From: a virus
IMG/VR virus record: IMGVR_UViG_3300030328_003769
Span: 1-42,774 of that record
Length of the DNA stretch: 42,774 nt
Direction: 5' to 3' (one strand)
The first letter of the stretch is position 1. Each line of letters starts with the position of its first letter. Below are positions 20,571-28,591 of this stretch, one piece after another. A program made the position numbers and the translations under genes. The notes beneath the pieces are model-generated. The model saw only the letters and a program-made list of their open reading frames with translations. It made no database searches and had not been told where the DNA came from.

Positions 20571-20839
20571 GATGTTTCCTTTTTGCTAATTTCACCTGCA
20601 ATGCCAGCGTATCCGGCAATGTCTATGTAACAGTCATCAGTATGCATGTTTTTTAATCGTGCTACTTTTACCAACAACATACAAATTGCTACATCGTGAG
20701 GCGATATTTCTACATCAAGAAATGCACTCCACAGCTTTGCAATGTTTTGATGATTAAGTGTTTTATCACCATAATCTTCTTGTCGTTGACCTTCGACTAA
20801 CTCAATCGCTTTCTTTAAAAAGTCAGATGTTTTCTTCAT
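20567..20839 (-). CDS. DUF6378-like phage protein, 90 aa
   Basis: Pattern EDYGDKTLNHQNIAKLW (about 21-37), PHDVAICMLLVKVARLK (about 47-63) and YIDIAGYAGIAGEI (about 71-84) matches the small DUF6378 family, common next to phage replication genes and distantly like all-alpha NTP pyrophosphatases. If so, it could hydrolyse a nucleotide, but the activity is not established. Overlaps the helicase stop and the polymerase start. Confidence 0.75.
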   Translation of the reverse strand: MKKTSDFLKKAIELVEGQRQEDYGDKTLNHQNIAKLWSAFLDVEISPHDVAICMLLVKVARLKNMHTDDCYIDIAGYAGIAGEISKKETS

Positions 20840-22365
20840 GCAAATACCTCTCTAAATTCTCTGTTACTGCGTGAACGAACTAAATATAAATTTTGTTTAG
20901 CTCTTGTTAAAGCAACATAAAAAACTCTTCTCTCATCATCTTTTTGTCGCCAATATGATTCATCAGCCTTACGTGATAAATCAGATAAAACCATTACGTT
21001 ATCTGCTTCTCCACCTTTACTTCCATGTACTGTAGAGAGCGTGATCCGTGGTACGGGATTAAAGCTACCTTCTTTTTGTATAACGGTAGAGACATACGCT
21101 TTTTTATATTCAGGGACCTTGTCTAATGCTTCATGCCACGAATAATCTTTTGGTACTTGCAATCCGTTATGTTGTTGTAATTGATCAAAGGTAAATGTTG
21201 CTTCAGGATCGACACCTGTTAAATTTTTATAGCCACGTTCAACACCAACATTACTATTCATATAATAATACAAATCTTTTAGTTGATTAAAATCAATGTA
21301 TCCTCCTTTCTGAAGATCTCGCCATGCTGTGATAGCATTAACTAAACGTTTACCAATAGAACTTTTATCTGCACGATGATAAAAATATCCAAGTATACGT
21401 AAGTCATCTTCTATCTGATCTAAAAAATAATTTGTCCTGCCAAGAATTAACCAGTTACCTGTTTTTAAATGTTCATAATTTCGCCTTGGTAAGTGCACAA
21501 TGTTGCCTTCTTCTTCTTTAGGACTCCATGTTTTTGCTACTCTATTCTTTACACGATTAATTAAATTAATTGCACGCTCTTGTATTTTAATGGGTAAACG
21601 ATACGACTTGTCAAGAATAATTCTATTACCTTCTCTATTTAATAAATACTCACTACGAGCTCCTGCCCAGTTAAATATAGCTTGATCATCATCTCCTGCA
21701 ATGTAAACTCTTTTTGCTTTTTCTGCTAACTTATCAACCATTTGCCATTGTATGTAAGAAAGATCTTGAGCTTCATCAATGATAAGAACATCGAGCCGTG
21801 GTGCGATATCCTCTTTTAAAAATTCTACAATCATGTCAGTAAAATCATATTTATATTTACCACCACGACCAAACTTATAATCATGTAATGTTTCAGCAAT
21901 TAATTTTAACTTTGGCCATCCACCTTGCATGTGTCCACTGTGCTGAAACTGTGCGTATAATGTGTTACCATTTATTTTTGCCATATCAATGACACGCATA
22001 AAAATATCATTAGGTGATGATACACCATACGATCCTAAAACTTCTGAATTAGGATTAGATAACTTAACCTGTAGCTGTTGCGATAAATATCGATAGTCTT
22101 CATCATTCATAACATCTGATTCTGCTAAACCTAAAGCCATAAAAGCTAAACTATGTAATGTACGAAAGTATTTAAAATCTTGATCTTTACTATCAGGAAA
22201 AAATACAAGTGCTCTGTTAAGAGCTTCTCTTGCTGCTTTTTGTGTAAACGCAAAGTAACCTATACGATCAGGTGATGTATTAGGTAATTCTTTTGCAACA
22301 ACTTGTTCAATTAAGTAAGTTGTTTTACCTGTACCTGGTGGACCAAAGATTAAATTAACAGACAT
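20836..22365 (-). CDS. UvrD/Dda-like superfamily 1 DNA helicase
   Basis: 509 aa. Walker A GPPGTGKT (8-15), motif Ia around AFTQKAA (38-44), Walker B/motif II DEAQD (196-200), motif III GDDDQAIF (223-230), motif V TVHGSKG (about 442-448) and motif VI VALTRAK near the C-terminus. It should unwind DNA with 3'-5' or Dda-like polarity during replication or repair. No hexameric DnaB-type helicase is seen, so it may be the main replicative helicase. It lies directly after the primase with a 1-base overlap. A GATCCGTGG repeat lies at 21040-21051. Confidence 0.9.
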   Translation of the reverse strand: MSVNLIFGPPGTGKTTYLIEQVVAKELPNTSPDRIGYFAFTQKAAREALNRALVFFPDSKDQDFKYFRTLHSLAFMALGLAESDVMNDEDYRYLSQQLQVKLSNPNSEVLGSYGVSSPNDIFMRVIDMAKINGNTLYAQFQHSGHMQGGWPKLKLIAETLHDYKFGRGGKYKYDFTDMIVEFLKEDIAPRLDVLIIDEAQDLSYIQWQMVDKLAEKAKRVYIAGDDDQAIFNWAGARSEYLLNREGNRIILDKSYRLPIKIQERAINLINRVKNRVAKTWSPKEEEGNIVHLPRRNYEHLKTGNWLILGRTNYFLDQIEDDLRILGYFYHRADKSSIGKRLVNAITAWRDLQKGGYIDFNQLKDLYYYMNSNVGVERGYKNLTGVDPEATFTFDQLQQHNGLQVPKDYSWHEALDKVPEYKKAYVSTVIQKEGSFNPVPRITLSTVHGSKGGEADNVMVLSDLSRKADESYWRQKDDERRVFYVALTRAKQNLYLVRSRSNREFREVFA

Positions 22366-23879
22366 TAAAAAGGTATCTCCTCTTCAAATGTTGGTGTTTC
22401 ATGTTCATGTTGGTCCTTATCCTTTAATGCAAATGCTTTTGGAACGTACCATACACGACGAACCTTACCACTAATTCTTGTTGTTTCACTGTCTCCATCC
22501 AACCCTCTTATACTAGAATGTATCTGTGTTTGGTTAAAAGATTTAAATTGTTTTTTAGTAAGAAACTCAACTAATGCTTCAAGACGAAAATAAATTTTAT
22601 CATTTTTGTGTAATGCTTGACCTAAACGTAAACCTTCCCAATCTTGAGCATCACCTTGGTCCGTGATAAATTCTTCAAGTAACTCGGCAAATCTTCCTGC
22701 CGCTGTAACCTCAATTGGCATTTCAATAATCTTCACATTCGCTAATAATGCTTGAAGTCTAGCTGTCCAATCTCTAGGGTTTAATGAATTAGGTAAAATA
22801 TTTACTCTACCCATACAGGCTTTACGAAATAAATTTTGATCGTACAATTCATTATTAGATAAACTTAATCGTTTACCATCGACAGTAATAAACCATTGTG
22901 ATTCATCTGATTGAAACTTTGTTAAATCATCAAACTTACTTTCAAAGTCATCACCAATACCAAACTTTCTTGTTTGACAAACAGAACTATTACAATGCGA
23001 ACACATTGGTTCTATCTTACATGTGTAATTATAATCAGTTGTTTCATGCTGTTTAATTGTTTTAATAACTTCGTTCATCTTTAATGGCTGTTCCATATAC
23101 TTTTGATTAAACTCAGATATTTTATCTTGCCATTCTTTTGGCCATTTCTTTTTTGCATAGACACTGTAATGAAATAAAACTACATCTCTTGTGCCTTGCT
23201 GTACTTTTGTTGACATAAATGTTTCAAGACATGGAGGTCCATCAGACATCTCTTTAAAATTTTTTTTCTTTTTTAATTTTATTTTAGCAAAATCTTCTTC
23301 GGATATTCTAAACTTTTCGACAAGAGTATAAAACTCTTCAAGAGTAGCCGCAGAACCATCATCCAAAAAAGCATACCTATTGTTATCAGTGCCACCAAAG
23401 TAAGGAAGATTAAGAAAGTTCCCAACGTCTCCACGTTCCTTCTCAATCTTTTCTTGCTTAGGAAATATTTCACAACCCGCATAACCAAGTTCTCCTGCAA
23501 TCTGTTCTAATTTTTGACGCATTAATCTTGCAGAAATAAAACTCTTTGTAAAACAAAATATATGTGCGCCACCACTTTTGGAACGACATACAACTAAAGG
23601 AAACTCTTCCTCTCTAATTTTATCTATAATTTTTTTGTGATCTAAAGGGTAGTCATCAATATCAATACAACCCCACTGACAAGTGTTGTCATCTGTTATT
23701 GGTATAATACCCAAACTTCTTTCACCCGATAAGTGTTGTTCCCACAAATCATCGGTAGGTGGTTTTCTGACAATGAGAGATCTACCCTCCATCTTGCCTT
23801 TATCGTTTATGCCACCTTCTTTTTGATAGCAACCATGTGCTCTCTCTTGACCTTTATATATTTCTTTAAACTTTTCCAT
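22365..23879 (-). CDS. Archaeo-eukaryotic-type (TOTE/PrimPol-like) primase
   Basis: 504 aa. Motif I CIDIDD (Asp73, Asp75) binds metal; motif II CRSKSGGAH (98-106); motif III region FLNLPYFGG (155-163). A C-terminal PriCT-like part carries four spaced cysteines (Cys217, Cys287, Cys296, Cys301, with Cys293 also near), then KFGIG, as in TOTE-type primases. Makes RNA or DNA primers, perhaps also acts as polymerase. Phages of this type use it instead of DnaG or a T7-like primase-helicase. Preceded by a terminator, so it may have its own regulation. Confidence 0.82.
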   Translation of the reverse strand: MEKFKEIYKGQERAHGCYQKEGGINDKGKMEGRSLIVRKPPTDDLWEQHLSGERSLGIIPITDDNTCQWGCIDIDDYPLDHKKIIDKIREEEFPLVVCRSKSGGAHIFCFTKSFISARLMRQKLEQIAGELGYAGCEIFPKQEKIEKERGDVGNFLNLPYFGGTDNNRYAFLDDGSAATLEEFYTLVEKFRISEEDFAKIKLKKKKNFKEMSDGPPCLETFMSTKVQQGTRDVVLFHYSVYAKKKWPKEWQDKISEFNQKYMEQPLKMNEVIKTIKQHETTDYNYTCKIEPMCSHCNSSVCQTRKFGIGDDFESKFDDLTKFQSDESQWFITVDGKRLSLSNNELYDQNLFRKACMGRVNILPNSLNPRDWTARLQALLANVKIIEMPIEVTAAGRFAELLEEFITDQGDAQDWEGLRLGQALHKNDKIYFRLEALVEFLTKKQFKSFNQTQIHSSIRGLDGDSETTRISGKVRRVWYVPKAFALKDKDQHEHETPTFEEEIPF

Positions 23880-23896
23880 CTGATGCTCATAATATT

Positions 23897-23922
23897 AAAA
23901 AAGGGCGGTCGAGCCGCCCTTT
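23897..23922 (-). terminator. Intrinsic terminator between the ssDNA-binding-like and primase genes
   Basis: Nine-bp G+C-rich stem AAAGGGCGG/CCGCCCTTT with a 5-nt loop and, on the minus strand, a tail of six T residues. It would limit read-through from the ssDNA-binding-like gene into primase and helicase, giving more binding protein than enzymes. Confidence 0.82.
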
Positions 23923-23932
23923 ATAAAAAGGT

Positions 23933-24700
23933 TTAGTACGGCGAATCCGTTTTTTTGTCTTCTTCACTTTCGTGTTTGACTTTGGCTACGCCTGTATTAA
24001 CGTCTTGTGAGACACCTTTGGCCGTATTATAAAGACCCGAGTCTTCATTAGAAAGAAAATCACCTGCGGTAATATCCCAACCATACCAAAATCCTTGATC
24101 GTTTTCTTCTTTAACTGTTTTAAGGTTATAGAATTTTGAAAACATTGGTGGTGTGAATGGACCATTCTTACCAATTATCTTGGTAGTTTTCATCATTGTG
24201 TTCCACTTACGACTTTTTTTAAGCTGTGTAGCTTTCATCGTAATCACTGCCGGTTCCCCCACATTATCTTTTACGAGTAAAACAAAATGATTAGCACATG
24301 TTTCCACATAGTTTCCATTTTCTAAACGATCTTTATTCGTTTGATCTCTGGTTGTTTTTGTAAGTATATCACTGCCTGCATCATAAATGTTGACAGGAGC
24401 GCCTGTACTTTCCTTTCCTCGATCTCTCCATTCTACATATTGTCTAGCATATGCACATGGTATGACTGTGACGCCATCTTTACCTTTGTACCATTCATTA
24501 GTTGCACTATTGTAAATGTCACCAGGTTTAGCACCATCTAAGTCTTCGAGTTCTTCTGACAAGGGTTGCAACACTTTCAACCGAGGTGTTGCTGTATCTT
24601 TGTCATCCATTCCTTCAAATCCCACTTGAGCATCAGTTTCAAACATATCATTGAAAGGAATGACTTCTGCGGTCTTCTTTTTTGTAACGGCTTTTTCCAT
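23933..24700 (-). CDS. Putative ssDNA-binding protein, 255 aa
   Basis: Central part with beta-rich segments (DGVTVIPCAYARQYVEWRD; HFVLLVKDN; EPAVITMKATQLKKSRKWN) and a disordered acidic C-terminus (HESEEDKKTDSPY), the tail type that recruits partners in phage ssDNA-binding proteins such as T7 gp2.5. Located between recombination-like and primase genes, and followed by a terminator. The family name cannot be proved from sequence alone. Confidence 0.65.
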   Translation of the reverse strand: MEKAVTKKKTAEVIPFNDMFETDAQVGFEGMDDKDTATPRLKVLQPLSEELEDLDGAKPGDIYNSATNEWYKGKDGVTVIPCAYARQYVEWRDRGKESTGAPVNIYDAGSDILTKTTRDQTNKDRLENGNYVETCANHFVLLVKDNVGEPAVITMKATQLKKSRKWNTMMKTTKIIGKNGPFTPPMFSKFYNLKTVKEENDQGFWYGWDITAGDFLSNEDSGLYNTAKGVSQDVNTGVAKVKHESEEDKKTDSPY

Positions 24701-24710
24701 TTTTACCTCT

Positions 24711-25253
24711 TTATTTTTTCGTTAATTTAGTCTTTGAACCAACAAAGACGCCAAATTTGTCCATGGGCAATTCATCACCATTGGTAATTCGCTCACGGGC
24801 AAATGCTTTTAGGGTCATAGGTTCGACCCAAACCTTTTGCTGAACTGGTAATCCCAGTTCTGAAACTTGTTTTTTAAAATCTTCTGCTTTATCATCTTCT
24901 CCACGACCAAAAGATGCAGACAATTGATTTTTAATTAAATCACCATGTCCGTGGTCCCTGAGCCAATCAAAAGCTTCCTCTTTATATTTAGCAGGTATCG
25001 ATGCATAAATTGCAGGTACCACTTCTAATTTAGATCCGTCTTTTAACGAGATACTTGTTAAATTCATTTCGTTCATTTTTTCAGGAATTACTTCCTCACT
25101 TATTTTTCTAGCATCTTCTTTTATTTTTTTTAATGCCTTTTCTAACACAGATGCTTCGTCTTCTAAGTCAACAAGCTTTTGAGATAACTCACTAATATCT
25201 TTTAATGCATCATCTTTTACATCTATGTTTACATCTTTTTCAAAATCAATCAT
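24711..25253 (-). CDS. Conserved phage protein with N-terminal coiled coil, 180 aa
   Basis: Acidic coiled-coil N-terminal half (about 15-60), then a compact part with ISLKDGSKLEVVP, FDWLRDHGHGDLIKNQ and a PMTLKAFARERI helix. This domain pattern occurs beside ssDNA-binding and primase genes in many marine phages; function unknown. An in-frame TTG at 25271 exists, but AGAAAGGAG precedes the ATG at 25253. Confidence 0.7.
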   Translation of the reverse strand: MIDFEKDVNIDVKDDALKDISELSQKLVDLEDEASVLEKALKKIKEDARKISEEVIPEKMNEMNLTSISLKDGSKLEVVPAIYASIPAKYKEEAFDWLRDHGHGDLIKNQLSASFGRGEDDKAEDFKKQVSELGLPVQQKVWVEPMTLKAFARERITNGDELPMDKFGVFVGSKTKLTKK

Positions 25254-25572
25254 CGATTTCTCCTTTCTCAAATAAATTAAACTTTACAGGATAATAACGG
25301 TTTTCCATTCTATCCCATTTTAAACATTGTATTCTACCACGATTCATTTCTGATGCAATAGCACATGCAATGCCCATCGCAACGGGATCACCCATAAGTA
25401 AAAGATAATCATCGTCACTAAAATCTTTCAATTTTCTTTTCAATTTATTTACAGTAGGTTGAGAACTTAAAACTAATTGTGTGCCTTTTGGCAACAATAA
25501 TTCTAACTTACCGTAATTTTCAGCACTAAGAATATTTCTTCCTGGTACTTCTTGAACTACAAAAACTGTCAT
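25246..25572 (-). CDS. Conserved phage protein, 108 aa
   Basis: Contains FSDDDYLLLMGDPVAMGIACAIA and CLKWDRMENRYYPV, segments widespread in marine phage replication clusters with no assigned activity. No cysteine motif or membrane segment. It overlaps the coiled-coil gene and heads this minus-strand operon, opposite the SNF2 gene. Confidence 0.65.
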   Translation of the reverse strand: MTVFVVQEVPGRNILSAENYGKLELLLPKGTQLVLSSQPTVNKLKRKLKDFSDDDYLLLMGDPVAMGIACAIASEMNRGRIQCLKWDRMENRYYPVKFNLFEKGEIDD

Positions 25573-25652
25573 CTTTCTAATCCGCTAAATAATACTTGTA
25601 TTCATATTAATCAAGCATTATATCTTAAATTAGAAATAATAATAGGATAACA
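25573..25652 (+). promoter_or_regulatory. Divergent intergenic region with plus-strand promoter
   Basis: Plus strand: TTGTAT (25596-25601), 17-bp spacer, TATATC (25619-25624), then TAGGATAA before the ATG at 25653. A TATAAT is also visible on the minus strand. No TATGGGAT motif here, so this region is probably outside the early-gene set. Confidence 0.5.
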
Positions 25653-27086
25653 ATGGATTATAAGTTTAAAACAGAGCCATACGAGCATCAATTAAAAGCT
25701 TTAGGAGCTTCACATAACAAAGAAAACTTTGCTTTTTTTATGGAAATGGGAACGGGTAAATCAAAAGTATTGATAGATAATATTGCCATGCTGCATGATA
25801 AAGGCAAAATTAATAGTGCTTTAATTGTAGCTCCAAAAGGTGTGTATAGAAACTGGGAAAGACAAGAGATACCCACACATATGCCAGAACATGTGGATTA
25901 TTCTGTATTAGTTTGGAATCCTAATTCAACAAGTTTCTTAAAAGAATACGCTAAGTTTTTGAAAAATGATGATAAATTAAAAATATTTCTTATTAATATA
26001 GATGCTTTTAGTACAGCTAAAGGAACTGAAATTGCTAAACGTTTTTTAGTAGCAACACAATGTATGATGGCAATAGATGAATCAACAACAGTTAAGACAC
26101 CTACAGCAAAAAGAACAAAGACTATTTGTAAAATGCGTACACTTGCAAAATATAGACGTATACTTACAGGTTCGCCAGTTACAAAAAGTCCATTAGATTT
26201 GTATACGCAGTGTTATTTTTTAGACCCAGAACTTTTAGGTTTTGCTTCGTATTATACTTTTAAAAATAGATATGCTGTGATGGTTAGTCGTAGTGTAGCA
26301 ACTCATAGTTTTAAACAAATTGTAGATTATCAACGTCTTGATGAGCTTGAACATAAGCTTAATCAGTTTTCATATCGAGTTTTAAAAGCTGACTGTCTTG
26401 ATTTACCAGAAAAAATTTATACAAAACGTTACATTGAAATGACACCTGAACAGAAAAAAATGTATGTTGAAATGAAAAATTTTGCCTTGTCAATATTAGA
26501 AAGGGAAACAATAACAGCGGCAGGAATATTAACGCAAATGATTAAGTTACATCAAATAACTTGTGGTCATATTAAAACTGATGATGGAAAATTAATTGAA
26601 TTAAAGAATAATAGATTAAATGAACTTTTAAATGTAATGGAGGAAATAGATGGAAAAGTCATTATATGGGCAGTTTATCGTTATGATATACAGCAAATTG
26701 AAAAAGCACTTTCAAAAAAATACGGACCCGACAGTGTTCGGTCTTTTTACGGGGACACTGATGCTAATGATCGTCAAGATATTGTTACTTCCTTTCAAGA
26801 TCCGAAATCTGATTTACGATTTTTTGTCGGAAATCCGAGAACAGGCGGATTCGGGCTCACTCTTACTGCTAGTCATACTGTTGTGTATTATAGCAACTCT
26901 TACGATTTAGAAATACGTATGCAATCAGAAGATAGAGCTCATCGTATTGGACAAAAAGAAAAGGTTACATACATTGATTTTATCGCAGAAAAAACTGTAG
27001 ATGAAAAAATAATTAAATCACTTCGTAATAAAATTAATATTGCAACAAAAGTATTAGGTGAAGATTTTAAAGAGTGGTTAATTTAA
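25653..27086 (+). CDS. SNF2-family helicase/translocase
   Basis: 477 aa, a compact SNF2-type superfamily 2 ATPase. Q-like EPYEHQLKAL (8-17), Walker A EMGTGKS (31-37), motif II DEST (142-145), motif III LTGSP (171-175), and C-terminal motifs including DRAHRIGQKEKV near 433-444. Expected to translocate on duplex DNA, remodelling complexes or branched DNA. It is the only plus-strand gene in the replication block and ends by overlapping the stop of the convergent PD-(D/E)XK gene. A functional pair with that nuclease is possible. Confidence 0.92.
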   Translation: MDYKFKTEPYEHQLKALGASHNKENFAFFMEMGTGKSKVLIDNIAMLHDKGKINSALIVAPKGVYRNWERQEIPTHMPEHVDYSVLVWNPNSTSFLKEYAKFLKNDDKLKIFLINIDAFSTAKGTEIAKRFLVATQCMMAIDESTTVKTPTAKRTKTICKMRTLAKYRRILTGSPVTKSPLDLYTQCYFLDPELLGFASYYTFKNRYAVMVSRSVATHSFKQIVDYQRLDELEHKLNQFSYRVLKADCLDLPEKIYTKRYIEMTPEQKKMYVEMKNFALSILERETITAAGILTQMIKLHQITCGHIKTDDGKLIELKNNRLNELLNVMEEIDGKVIIWAVYRYDIQQIEKALSKKYGPDSVRSFYGDTDANDRQDIVTSFQDPKSDLRFFVGNPRTGGFGLTLTASHTVVYYSNSYDLEIRMQSEDRAHRIGQKEKVTYIDFIAEKTVDEKIIKSLRNKINIATKVLGEDFKEWLI

Positions 27087-27370
27087 GCGTAAACTATTTT
27101 ACCTTTATTATCTACGTATACTAATTGTACTTTTAATTTTTTTTGAAAAACAGAAAGTGTTCTTCTTATATAATCGTTTTTTTGTCTACCTGATTTTCTT
27201 ATTGATTTTGTTTTTACATCAAATAATTTTATCGTGCCTTTTTCTGATATGGCTATTAAGTCTACAGGACATTGTCTATGGTGTGGAGAAAAAACCCAGA
27301 ACCCCTTCTTGAGTAAATCACAAATTACTAAATGCTCGCTGAGTACGCCTTTAATCTGTTTTTTGTTCAT
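27083..27370 (-). CDS. PD-(D/E)XK endonuclease-like protein, 95 aa
   Basis: Matches the small PDDEXK_5-like pattern: GVLSEHLVICDLLKKGFWVFSPH (about 8-30), catalytic Asp in CPVDLIAI (about 37), then FDVKTKS with Asp instead of the usual Glu in the D/E-X-K motif. It could cut branched DNA or foreign DNA, or be a resolvase-like partner of the SNF2 protein. Starts inside the preceding membrane-protein gene. Confidence 0.72.
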   Translation of the reverse strand: MNKKQIKGVLSEHLVICDLLKKGFWVFSPHHRQCPVDLIAISEKGTIKLFDVKTKSIRKSGRQKNDYIRRTLSVFQKKLKVQLVYVDNKGKIVYA

Positions 27371-27572
27371 TGATTAGAATTTCTATTTTAGTCTCTAACC
27401 TAATTAATCTTTCTTTAATTTCAGGTATAGTTTCTAAAATTGCATTTTCCATCATTATTTGTTTTGTTTCGAGGGCCGTGACACGTTGAGTAAGCATACC
27501 ATATACTGAACCAGCAGATACAAGTATCATGGCAAACCAAACAACGTTACGTAAATTAAAATCTTTTTCCAT
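27351..27572 (-). CDS. Small membrane protein with coiled coil, 73 aa
   Basis: One hydrophobic segment (about residues 10-26, VVWFAMILVSAGSVYGML) followed by a coiled coil (RVTALETKQIM; KERLIRLETKIEIL). This topology resembles phage inner-membrane spanin subunits, but no outer-membrane lipoprotein partner was found. Its end overlaps the nuclease start. Confidence 0.6.
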   Translation of the reverse strand: MEKDFNLRNVVWFAMILVSAGSVYGMLTQRVTALETKQIMMENAILETIPEIKERLIRLETKIEILINEQKTD

Positions 27573-27574
27573 GA

Positions 27575-28591
27575 TTAAAAGAAAAAGAATTCTTTTTTCT
27601 TGTTTTCATTTTTCATTTTAGTGGGCTCAATCCCAAAAAGAATTTCTTTTGCTAACTCTCCGTCAGCTTCTTCATCTATACTATCAATTAAAGTATCAAG
27701 ATTTTCTTCTTCGCTAGATGTTATATTAGGTTCGGCTCTTCCAGGGTAAAGAGAATTATAAAAGTCTTTAAAACCAGTTAAAGTTTTTTCACCTAACATT
27801 TTTCCATATTTTAAAGGTGTCGCTGCGGTTACTAAGTCCTCTATAATTCTTCCATAATCTCTAAACCCTTGATCTTTTGTAAAATCTAATCCTGCTTGAC
27901 CGAATTCAGGTAAAGTCGCAATACCTCCACCAGGTAAATCTGATAAATTTATATTAGCTGCATTTTCTCCAGTAAATAAAGATTTAAGATCTCCAAAAAA
28001 CCCTTGACTTAATCTTGGATCTACAAAATTAGTAGCACCTATTCTATCTAAACCTTGCACAGCACTTTGACTAATTGGTAAAGCCCCTCGCATTCTTTCG
28101 TCGTCTCCTTGAAACATTTTATTCATTAGAAGTTGATAAACGTTTCTTGTTTCGTTTGGATCTGTTGTAAAAGCACCTAAACCTACAAGTGGATCTTTAA
28201 TGTACCCTAAAAGATTTGGATCCAAAATACCCATACCACCGACGCCACCAGTGTTTATTTGATTTAAATTGTTTATGAAGTCAAATGCTTGATCTTGAGT
28301 ATTTAAATTTTCTAATTGTTCTCTAAGTGGATTTATTTCTCTAACAAAATTTCCTGAACTATCTGTTGTTACAGTATCTTGTAAGACACCTGGAATATTA
28401 TTTTGAGTACTAGCTACCCCTGCTTCAAAAGCACTTCCCGCATCTGTGCCATCACCCTCTCCAGGTTTGGGTGGTGTAAATGTGGTTGAACCTGAACTTG
28501 CTGCTATATAAGCATCTCTTGCATCACTACTAGAACCTGATGATCCTGTGCTTGAAGAAGAACCAGGGTTATGTCCTGTTACGTGTGGCAT
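27575..28591 (-). CDS. Probable virion protein with Ser/Gly-rich N-terminus, 338 aa
   Basis: First 45 residues are low-complexity Ser/Gly; the middle contains loops such as NQINTGGVGGMGILDPNLLGY; the end is acidic then Lys/Phe-rich (KKKEFFFF). No enzyme motif. Its start shares one base with the stop of the 978-aa gene (TAATG). It is the last long gene of the injection-protein operon; a minor or ejected virion protein is likely, by synteny. Confidence 0.65.
   Translation of the reverse strand: MPHVTGHNPGSSSSTGSSGSSSDARDAYIAASSGSTTFTPPKPGEGDGTDAGSAFEAGVASTQNNIPGVLQDTVTTDSSGNFVREINPLREQLENLNTQDQAFDFINNLNQINTGGVGGMGILDPNLLGYIKDPLVGLGAFTTDPNETRNVYQLLMNKMFQGDDERMRGALPISQSAVQGLDRIGATNFVDPRLSQGFFGDLKSLFTGENAANINLSDLPGGGIATLPEFGQAGLDFTKDQGFRDYGRIIEDLVTAATPLKYGKMLGEKTLTGFKDFYNSLYPGRAEPNITSSEEENLDTLIDSIDEEADGELAKEILFGIEPTKMKNENKKKEFFFF

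Noticed and set aside
24950-24975. CRISPR-like repeats from the recurrent TCCGTGG strings
   Set aside because: Copies are not regularly spaced, have no spacer pattern and lie inside genes; they fit the heptad repeat family.
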